The translations under genes and the position numbers were made by a program. Under the pieces are notes generated by a model, which did not search any database, was not told the origin of the DNA, and saw nothing but the letters and a program-made list of their open reading frames with translations. From positions 1 through 5,051 of the forward strand of contig CAJQNH010000158.1 of assembly GCA_905479615.1 (NCBI GenBank): 5,051 nucleotides of DNA, in the 5' to 3' direction. Of the stretch, positions 1 to 5,051 are shown in pieces. Origin of the DNA: an uncultured Eudoraea sp. GTDB taxonomy: Bacteria > Bacteroidota > Bacteroidia > Flavobacteriales > Flavobacteriaceae. Within the stretch, counting starts at the first letter, position 1, and each line of letters opens with the position of its first letter.

Positions 1-32
1 CTCCTATTATTTTGGCAAAAAATAACGAATAA
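1..32 (+). CDS. Possible 3' tail of an upstream CDS, perhaps a third FG-GAP/ASPIC paralog (5' partial)
   Basis: The frame whose codons start at position 3 reads PIILAKNNE and stops at TAA 30-32, 5 bp before the next gene's ATG. The family's C-terminus usually ends in a hydrophobic strand followed by Asn-rich residues; the complete gene downstream ends in FIIVAINEKK plus a short tail. PIILAKNNE lines up with that strand (II-V/L-A-x-N). Only about ten codons are visible, so membership of the same family is an inference from a very short match. A second frame (SYYFGKK, stop at 23-25) would also end just upstream and cannot be excluded. Whichever frame is real, the tight spacing fits an operon continuing from the left. 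Confidence 0.35.
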   Translation, partial: PIILAKNNE

Positions 33-37
33 ACTAT

Positions 38-103
38 ATGATAATATCAGGATTAAAAAGAATAGCAGGTCTTATACTTTTACTTTCAATTACCATATCG
101 TGT
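38..103 (+). other. Type II (lipoprotein) signal peptide of the first FG-GAP protein
   Basis: Residues 1-22 have a short n-region with K7-R8, a hydrophobic stretch GLILLLSITI and a lipobox ending in S-C22. C22 would be lipidated and become the mature N-terminus. It is followed by N-S-E-K-E, resembling the Ser/acidic export signal known for flavobacterial surface lipoproteins. Surface exposure is inferred. Confidence 0.85.
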
Positions 104-3100
104 AATTCAGAAAAGGAAAATTCTAAGGATGATACAAATATTCAAAAAACACTCTTTACACTTCTGCCTTCGGAGCAAACGGGCATAGACTTCCTTAACA
201 AAGTTGAAAATCAAAAAAACTTCAACATCTTTAAATATAGAAATTTCTATAATGGCGGCGGAGTAGCCATTGGAGATATCAACAATGATGGATTGGCCGA
301 TATTTATATGACCGGCAATATGGTTTCCAACAGACTTTACCTCAATAAAGGCGGTTTAAAATTTGAAGATATCTCAGAAAAAGCCGGAGTTAAAGGATCC
401 AAGCCGTGGTCTACGGGAGTTGTTATGGTTGATATAAACCAGGATGGGTTGCTCGACATCTATGTTAGTAACGCGGGTAATATGAAGGCAAATAATCATG
501 ATAATGACCTTTATATAAATAATGGCGACCTCACTTTTACTGAAATGGCTTCAGAGTATAATTTGGCTAAAACTGGCTTTTCTACTCATGCATCCTTTTT
601 TGATTATGATAAAGATGGCGACCTGGATGCATATATCCTCAATAATAGTAACATTCCTGTAAGCAGTTTAGGATATGCTGAACAAAGAGAAGTCAGAGCG
701 CAGGATTGGGAAGGAGTCCCGGATATTTTCAAAGGTGTTGGGGATATGCTTTTGAGGAATGACAATGGAAAATTCGTTGACGTTAGCCAAGATGCCGGCA
801 TATATGGAAGTCTTATTGGTTTTGGCCTCGGGGTAATGATTACTGACATCAATAAAGACCTGTATCCGGATATCTATGTGTCTAACGATTTTTATGAACG
901 CGATTATCTTTACATTAACAATCAGGATGGTACTTTTAATGAGGAGATCAAAGATTGGACTTCCCATCTCTCCTTATCTGCAATGGGTATTGATATTTCT
1001 GATATCAATAACGACGGTAATGCAGATATTTTTATTACTGATATGTTGCCGGAACCGGATCAGCGAGTAAAATCTGTAATGGAATTTGAAGGTTACAACA
1101 TTTATAAATTAAAACAAAGTAAGGACTTTTACCAGCAATACATTCAAAACACGCTACAGCTAAACAATGGAAATGGATCCTTTTCAGAAATAGCCTATTT
1201 CAGTGGGGTTGATGCAACAGATTGGAGTTGGGCCGGACTTCTTTTTGATATGGACAATGACGGGTTAAGAGATATTTATATTACAAACGGCATGAATCAC
1301 GATCTTACGGACCTGGACTTTAACGATTTTTTTGCCAATGAAATCATTCAGAAAATGGTCCTTACAGGCAAGAAAGAATCTATAGATTCCATAATTAACA
1401 AAATGCCTATTAGACCGCAACCTAATTACGCCTACAAAAACAATGGCGATCTCACATTTTCAAATGCCAATAAAGATTGGGGGTTTGAAATACCTAGTTT
1501 ATCTAATGGCGCTGCTTATGGAGATCTTGATAATGATGGAGACCTGGATATCGTAGTCAATAATGTGAATATGGAATCTTTTGTTTATGAAAACAATGCA
1601 ACTTCACTAACAAAAAACAACTTTATTAAACTTCAGTTCGAGGGAACAAAAGAAAATAAATTTGCTGTTGGAACAACAGTAATGCTTTACTATGACCAAA
1701 ATATAATCCTGCAGGAATTAGTCCCTTCCAGAGGTTTTCAATCTTCTATGGATCATGTAATGACTATTGGATTAGGGTTATCTAAAAGCATTGATTCTTT
1801 GAGAGTAATCTGGCCGGATAACAAAACAGAAAAGTTAGTAGACATTTCAGCTAATCAATTCCTTACCCTAAAACATTCTAATGCGAAGGAGGTATATATT
1901 CCCTTAACCAAAAAGAAGAAACCTTCATTATTAAGAGAGATCCCAAATAATCAACTTATTACACATAAAGAGAATGTCTATAACGATTTTGATTATGAGG
2001 GCCTTATTTACAAGCAACTTTCACAGGAGGGACCTGCACTTGCTGTGGGTGATGTTGATGGCGATGGCAACGAGGATGTCTTTATTGGAGGGGCAAAAAG
2101 TCAATCCGGAATAATCTACAAACATAATGGAAATGGCGTATTAAGTATTACAAATCAAAGTTCGCTGGCAAAAGATGCGGAATATGAAGATACGGCGGCA
2201 GCTTTTTTTGACGCAGACGGGGATTCAGATTTAGATCTTATTGTAGGTTCAGGGGGCAATCAGGTCGGGGAAGAAAAAAACTATAGGGCACGCCTTTATT
2301 TAAACAACGGCAACGGCACTTTTGTAAATTCGGCAGAAAGACTTCCTTCAACTTTCTCAAATATTTCAACCATAGCTCCTTCAGACTACAACAATGATGG
2401 CTATATTGATCTTTTTATTGGCTCCAGAAGCGTTGTTGGTACTTATGGAATTGATCCCGATCATTTGTTATTAGAAAATAAAGGTGATGGTACTTTTGTA
2501 AATGCGACTGAGAGAAGTGCTTATGGTCTTAAAGATGCAGGAATGATTACAGATGCCACTTGGGCAGATATGGATGGAGATTCAAAAAAAGACCTGATAA
2601 CAGTTTCAGATTGGGGTACTCCAAAGATCTTTAAAAATTCCGGGCGACGATTAAATTTGCAATCTTCTATACTCGATAGCCTTCATGGATGGTGGAACGT
2701 TGTTGAAGCGGTGGATATAGACAAAGATGGGGACAACGATCTTATCTTAGGCAACCAGGGAAGCAACCTGCACTATAAGCCCGCTAAAGACAGGCCCATG
2801 AAAATGTGGGTTAATGATTTTGATGACAATGGTACCATTGAACAAATAGTAACGCAAAATTTTGATGGCAAGGATTATCCTCACCACCAGAAAAAGGACT
2901 TAACCACACAAATGGTGGCCTTAAAAAAGCAAAACCTAAAGGCCTCCGAATATTCCAAAAAAACGATATCTGAATTGTTCCCAAAAGAAATTTTCGAGAA
3001 CTCCATCATGAAGAAATCGGTCATCTCAGAATCCATCATTGCAGTTAATGAAGGTGATGGGAATTTTACGGTAATAAAACTTCCTTCAAGGAGCCAATTA

Positions 3101-3397
3101 TCCTGTATTTGCGGTATTACATGTGCAGATGTAAATAACGATGGTAATTTAGATCTAATCATGGGAGGTAATAATTTTGAATTTAAACCGCAGTATTCAA
3201 GACTAGATGCTAATTATGGTAATGTTCTGATTGGTGACGGATCTTTAGGCTTTGAATGGCAGGACTATGATACCAGTGGTTTTTATATAAGAGATGAGAT
3301 TAAGCATTTAAAACAGTTTAAGGATAAAACAGGAAGGACCTTTATTATAGTTGCAATCAATGAGAAAAAACCTAAGATATTTGAACTCAATGAATAA
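38..3397 (+). CDS. FG-GAP/VCBS repeat lipoprotein with ASPIC/UnbV domain (CRTAC1-like), complete
   Basis: The 1119-residue protein starts with a lipoprotein signal peptide: basic K7-R8, hydrophobic core, lipobox ending S21-C22. The residues after the cysteine (NSEKE) are acidic, as in Bacteroidota surface-export signals, so it is probably an outer-membrane, outward-facing lipoprotein. Seven FG-GAP-type calcium motifs (DxDxDGxxD or N variants) begin at D80, D132, D189, D270, D322, D404 and D496. An ASPIC/UnbV domain follows at about 528-615, with RGFQSS at 565-570. A Lys-rich linker (K625-K628) leads to a second set at D672, D725, D783, D844, D893, D927 (variant DFDDNGTIE) and D1031. This suggests two integrin-like seven-bladed propellers flanking the ASPIC domain. 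ATG 38 is the first ATG after the in-frame stop at 23-25; no clear Shine-Dalgarno precedes it, which is normal for the phylum. Oddities are a motif lacking its Gly (D270-D278) and three clustered cysteines (1023, 1025, 1029). Family assignment is firm; the ligand is unknown, and transport-linked or adhesive roles are only inferred. Confidence 0.96.
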   Translation: MIISGLKRIAGLILLLSITISCNSEKENSKDDTNIQKTLFTLLPSEQTGIDFLNKVENQKNFNIFKYRNFYNGGGVAIGDINNDGLADIYMTGNMVSNRLYLNKGGLKFEDISEKAGVKGSKPWSTGVVMVDINQDGLLDIYVSNAGNMKANNHDNDLYINNGDLTFTEMASEYNLAKTGFSTHASFFDYDKDGDLDAYILNNSNIPVSSLGYAEQREVRAQDWEGVPDIFKGVGDMLLRNDNGKFVDVSQDAGIYGSLIGFGLGVMITDINKDLYPDIYVSNDFYERDYLYINNQDGTFNEEIKDWTSHLSLSAMGIDISDINNDGNADIFITDMLPEPDQRVKSVMEFEGYNIYKLKQSKDFYQQYIQNTLQLNNGNGSFSEIAYFSGVDATDWSWAGLLFDMDNDGLRDIYITNGMNHDLTDLDFNDFFANEIIQKMVLTGKKESIDSIINKMPIRPQPNYAYKNNGDLTFSNANKDWGFEIPSLSNGAAYGDLDNDGDLDIVVNNVNMESFVYENNATSLTKNNFIKLQFEGTKENKFAVGTTVMLYYDQNIILQELVPSRGFQSSMDHVMTIGLGLSKSIDSLRVIWPDNKTEKLVDISANQFLTLKHSNAKEVYIPLTKKKKPSLLREIPNNQLITHKENVYNDFDYEGLIYKQLSQEGPALAVGDVDGDGNEDVFIGGAKSQSGIIYKHNGNGVLSITNQSSLAKDAEYEDTAAAFFDADGDSDLDLIVGSGGNQVGEEKNYRARLYLNNGNGTFVNSAERLPSTFSNISTIAPSDYNNDGYIDLFIGSRSVVGTYGIDPDHLLLENKGDGTFVNATERSAYGLKDAGMITDATWADMDGDSKKDLITVSDWGTPKIFKNSGRRLNLQSSILDSLHGWWNVVEAVDIDKDGDNDLILGNQGSNLHYKPAKDRPMKMWVNDFDDNGTIEQIVTQNFDGKDYPHHQKKDLTTQMVALKKQNLKASEYSKKTISELFPKEIFENSIMKKSVISESIIAVNEGDGNFTVIKLPSRSQLSCICGITCADVNNDGNLDLIMGGNNFEFKPQYSRLDANYGNVLIGDGSLGFEWQDYDTSGFYIRDEIKHLKQFKDKTGRTFIIVAINEKKPKIFELNE
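275..1549 (+). repeat. First set of seven FG-GAP calcium-motif repeats (residues 80-504)
   Basis: Protein-level repeats carrying a DxDxDGxxD loop followed by a hydrophobic strand (for example DINNDGLAD-IY). The motif starts are D80, D132, D189, D270, D322, D404 and D496, giving steps of 52, 57, 81, 52, 82 and 92 residues. Seven loops fit one seven-bladed propeller of the integrin-alpha type. The family hallmarks NGGGVA (72-77) and TDWSW (394-398) lie in this region. The repeats are degenerate at the DNA level. Confidence 0.85.
1619..1882 (+). other. ASPIC/UnbV domain of the first FG-GAP protein (about residues 528-615)
   Basis: The region runs from NNFIKLQFEG to about LTLKHSN. It contains the family signatures VGTTV, the ELVPSRGFQSS segment with R565-G-F-Q-S-S570, an IGLG turn, and a final strand with VIWPDNK. 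These match the ASPIC/UnbV domain that follows FG-GAP repeats in CRTAC1-like proteins. Its molecular function is not established. The boundaries are approximate. Confidence 0.85.
2051..3154 (+). repeat. Second set of FG-GAP calcium-motif repeats (residues 672-1039)
   Basis: Motifs begin at D672, D725, D783, D844, D893, D927 and D1031. The first is introduced by the family signature EGPALAVGD (664-672). The sixth is a variant, DFDDNGTIE, with Asn at the fifth position and Glu at the last. Between D927 and D1031 lies the family's conserved helical insert (DLTTQM ... ISELFPKEIF), which probably packs outside the propeller. Counting the variant gives seven loops, again consistent with a seven-bladed propeller. 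Confidence 0.8.
3331..3338 (+). promoter_or_regulatory. Purine-rich, Shine-Dalgarno-like AGGAAGGA inside the end of the first gene
   Basis: AGGAAGGA resembles a ribosome binding site, but it lies 21 bp before the ATG at 3360 and 51 bp before the ATG at 3390. Both are too far for classical use. A TTG at 3351 in the same frame is 12 bp downstream of it. Bacteroidota rely little on Shine-Dalgarno pairing, and the site may be only coding sequence (codons for a TGRT segment). It bears on the start choice of the second gene but does not settle it. Confidence 0.2.
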
Positions 3398-3440
3398 ATC
3401 TCTGATAGGTATTCTTTTAGCTTTAGTATTGATAGGATGC
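3390..3440 (+). other. Type II (lipoprotein) signal peptide of the second FG-GAP protein
   Basis: Residues 1-17 consist of a Lys at position 3, a compact hydrophobic core and the lipobox L-I-G-C17. The independent signal peptide shows that this is a separate gene and not a frameshifted continuation of the upstream one. Confidence 0.85.
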
Positions 3441-5051
3441 ACTTCCAGTGAAGGTGAGTTATTTTATAATCCCACTGTCAAGGAAACAGGCTTATCCTTT
3501 GAAAATGTACTCACAGAAACAGACGATCTCAACATATTGGATTACCTGTATTTCTATAATGGCGGTGGTGTTGCCGTTGGAGACATAAACAATGATGGTC
3601 TTACAGATATCTTCTTCTCCGGAAACATGGTCCAGAATAAACTCTATCTGAATAAGGGAGGTCTTAAATTTGAAGATATTACAGAATTAGCCGGTGTAGC
3701 GGGGAATAGCAGTTGGAATACCGGATCTGTAATGGGTGATGTGAATGGTGACGGCCTTTTGGACATCTATGTATGTGCTGTGGTTGGGATTAACGGTTTT
3801 GATGGTTATAACGAACTTTTTATCAATCAGGGAGATTCTACTTTTAAAGAGAGCGCTTCTGAATATGGTCTTGATTTTGATTCTTATAGTTCTTCAGCTA
3901 CCTTTTTAGACTATGATCTGGATGGTGATTTGGATATCTACCTTCTAAATCATGCCGTTCATACTCAGGAATCTTTTGGTAAGGCTGATCTTCGGTTAAA
4001 AAGAAACTACCAAACCGGAGACAAGCTACTTCGAAACGAAAATGGAAAATTCCTCGATGTTAGTGAACAGGCCGGAATCTTTGGAGGTGTCAACGGATAT
4101 GGTCTGGGAGTAGCTGTTTCAGATTTTAATCAGGATGGATACCCCGACATCTATGTGGGCAATGATTTTCATGAAGATGATTACTATTACTTAAACAATG
4201 GAGACGGAACCTTCACCGAAGGCATAAAGAAGTATTTTGGGCACACTACAAGATTCTCTATGGGTACTGATGTAGCAGATATAAATCATGACGGGTGGCC
4301 CGATATTCTGTCTTTAGATATGCTCCCCGAAGATGAAACCGTTCTTAAATCTTCTGAAGGGGATGACAATATTCAAACGCAGAAATTGAGAATTAAAAAG
4401 TTTGGCTACCACTACCAGTTTACAAGAAATATGTTGCATTTAAATCAACCGGGAAGTAGTTTCGCAGAAATAGCATTATACAGCGGTATTGCTGCCACAG
4501 ACTGGAGTTGGAGTGGCCTTTTTGGAGATTACGACCAGGATGGAGAACAGGACTTATTTATCTCCAACGGTATCCCAAAACGTCCCAATGATCTTGATTT
4601 CATCAATTTTGCTTCCAACGACCAGATTAAGAAAAAGATTAATAACACAAAACTAGTAGACCAACAGGCTCTTAATATGATGCCCTCAGCTAATGTTCAT
4701 AACTACTTGTTTAAAGGAACATCTGATCTTTTATTCGAGGACAAATCAGGATCATGGATTGTCAATGATACGCTTATTTCAGGGGCTACCGCGGTAGCGG
4801 ATTTTGATAATGACGGAGACCTGGATCTTGTTACCAATAATATTAATAGCCCGGCTAGTTTATATATCAATAAAACCAATGGGAATAATAACTACCTGAA
4901 AATTAAACTAAAATATTCACCTCTCAATTCATTTGGAATTGGAACTAAGGTCTTCTCATATCACGATGGTATTTTACAGTATAAGGAATTATATCCTATC
5001 CGTGGATTTCAGTCATCTTCTGAACCTATAATTCATTTTGGTTACGGTAAA
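3390..5051 (+). CDS. Second FG-GAP/VCBS ASPIC/UnbV lipoprotein, tandem paralog (3' partial)
   Basis: This frame is open from ATG 3390 to the window edge: 554 codons with no stop, so the C-terminal part is missing. The start gives an ideal 17-residue lipoprotein signal, MNKSLIGILLALVLIGC, followed by TSSEGE; a surface lipoprotein is inferred. Seven calcium motifs begin at D65, D117, D174, D245, D297, D380 and D471, then an ASPIC/UnbV domain starts near N501, with RGFQSS at 538-543. NGGGVAVGDINNDG and TDWSW match the upstream protein, so the two arose by duplication. By comparison with that 1119-residue neighbour, about half the protein lies beyond the window, presumably a second propeller. An in-frame ATG at 3360 would add ten residues (MRKNLRYLNS); the shorter form was preferred because its signal peptide is more typical. 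The frame is closed upstream by TAG 3348-3350. The gene overlaps the previous one by 8 bp, which suggests one transcript and coupled translation. The ligand is unknown. Confidence 0.93.
   Translation, partial: MNKSLIGILLALVLIGCTSSEGELFYNPTVKETGLSFENVLTETDDLNILDYLYFYNGGGVAVGDINNDGLTDIFFSGNMVQNKLYLNKGGLKFEDITELAGVAGNSSWNTGSVMGDVNGDGLLDIYVCAVVGINGFDGYNELFINQGDSTFKESASEYGLDFDSYSSSATFLDYDLDGDLDIYLLNHAVHTQESFGKADLRLKRNYQTGDKLLRNENGKFLDVSEQAGIFGGVNGYGLGVAVSDFNQDGYPDIYVGNDFHEDDYYYLNNGDGTFTEGIKKYFGHTTRFSMGTDVADINHDGWPDILSLDMLPEDETVLKSSEGDDNIQTQKLRIKKFGYHYQFTRNMLHLNQPGSSFAEIALYSGIAATDWSWSGLFGDYDQDGEQDLFISNGIPKRPNDLDFINFASNDQIKKKINNTKLVDQQALNMMPSANVHNYLFKGTSDLLFEDKSGSWIVNDTLISGATAVADFDNDGDLDLVTNNINSPASLYINKTNGNNNYLKIKLKYSPLNSFGIGTKVFSYHDGILQYKELYPIRGFQSSSEPIIHFGYGK
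3582..4826 (+). repeat. Seven FG-GAP calcium-motif repeats of the second protein (residues 65-479)
   Basis: Motif starts D65, D117, D174, D245, D297, D380 and D471 give steps of 52, 57, 71, 52, 83 and 91 residues. These are almost identical to the first propeller of the neighbour, except that the third step is 10 residues shorter. All seven loops keep the central Gly. Confidence 0.85.
4890..5051 (+). other. ASPIC/UnbV domain of the second protein, cut by the window edge
   Basis: From N501 the sequence NYLKIKLKYS ... FGIGTKV ... ELYPIRGFQSS aligns with the ASPIC/UnbV domain of the upstream protein (VGTTV, ELVPSRGFQSS). The window ends about 54 residues into a domain of roughly 88 in the paralog. 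Confidence 0.8.

Noticed and set aside
5..14. TATTATTTTG as a Bacteroidota -7 promoter box (TAnnTTTG)
   Set aside because: The match is one T short, no -33 TTTG can be checked inside the window, and the sequence is probably the coding end of an upstream gene.
2..25. Alternative upstream tail SYYFGKK ending at TAA 23-25
   Set aside because: It is possible but has no family resemblance; the frame ending at 32 fits the family's C-terminal strand better. The evidence is too short to exclude it fully.
604..967. Open frames on the - strand at 604-852 and 668-967
   Set aside because: They lie opposite a well-supported gene, overlap each other, show no recognisable motif and are reverse shadows of the Asp/Asn/Gly-rich repeats.
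876..1070. 64-codon + strand open frame within the first gene
   Set aside because: It is a frame-shifted shadow of the FG-GAP repeats, with low-complexity Ile/Leu/Met content and no start context.
2881..3162. 93-codon - strand open frame near the end of the first gene
   Set aside because: It is antisense to the conserved C-terminal region of the FG-GAP protein, with no family resemblance.
3390..3397. A frameshift splitting one long gene into two
   Set aside because: The second frame begins with its own complete lipoprotein signal peptide and restarts the repeat pattern from the N-terminus, so these are two genes.
275..4826. Recurrent GATnTnAAnnATGATGG-like DNA words as a CRISPR or regulatory repeat array
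   Set aside because: The words are in frame, degenerate at third positions and encode the DxNxDG calcium loop; they are explained by protein repeats.

Overview
This window is almost entirely coding on the + strand. It holds a tandem pair of large, homologous FG-GAP/VCBS repeat lipoproteins with an ASPIC/UnbV domain (the CRTAC1-like family). The AT-rich sequence, the lack of strong Shine-Dalgarno sites, the short lipoprotein signal peptides with acidic residues after the lipobox cysteine, and the family itself all suggest a Bacteroidota genome, most likely a marine or environmental Flavobacteriia. The genus cannot be named from the sequence.

Layout: positions 1-37 are a short junction. One of its frames (stop at 30-32) ends in PIILAKNNE, which resembles the C-terminal strand of this same family, so an upstream paralog may end 5 bp before the first complete gene. 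Positions 38-3397 encode a complete 1119-residue protein: lipoprotein signal peptide, seven Ca-binding-type DxDxDGxxD motifs, an ASPIC/UnbV domain, then seven more motifs. Positions 3390-5051 encode the first 554 residues of a second protein of the same design. It has its own lipoprotein signal and seven motifs at nearly the same spacing, and the window ends inside its ASPIC/UnbV domain. No stop codon occurs in that frame before the window edge.

The two genes overlap by 8 bp (38 bp if an upstream in-frame ATG is used), so they are probably co-transcribed and translationally coupled. Genes of this family are often found in tandem near SusC/SusD-type outer-membrane uptake loci in Bacteroidota. 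A surface-exposed, calcium-stabilised adhesion or glycan/protein-binding role is the usual guess, but no biochemical function is established from this sequence. No RNA genes, mobile elements, CRISPR arrays, terminators or convincing promoters were seen. No non-coding stretch is longer than 37 bases.
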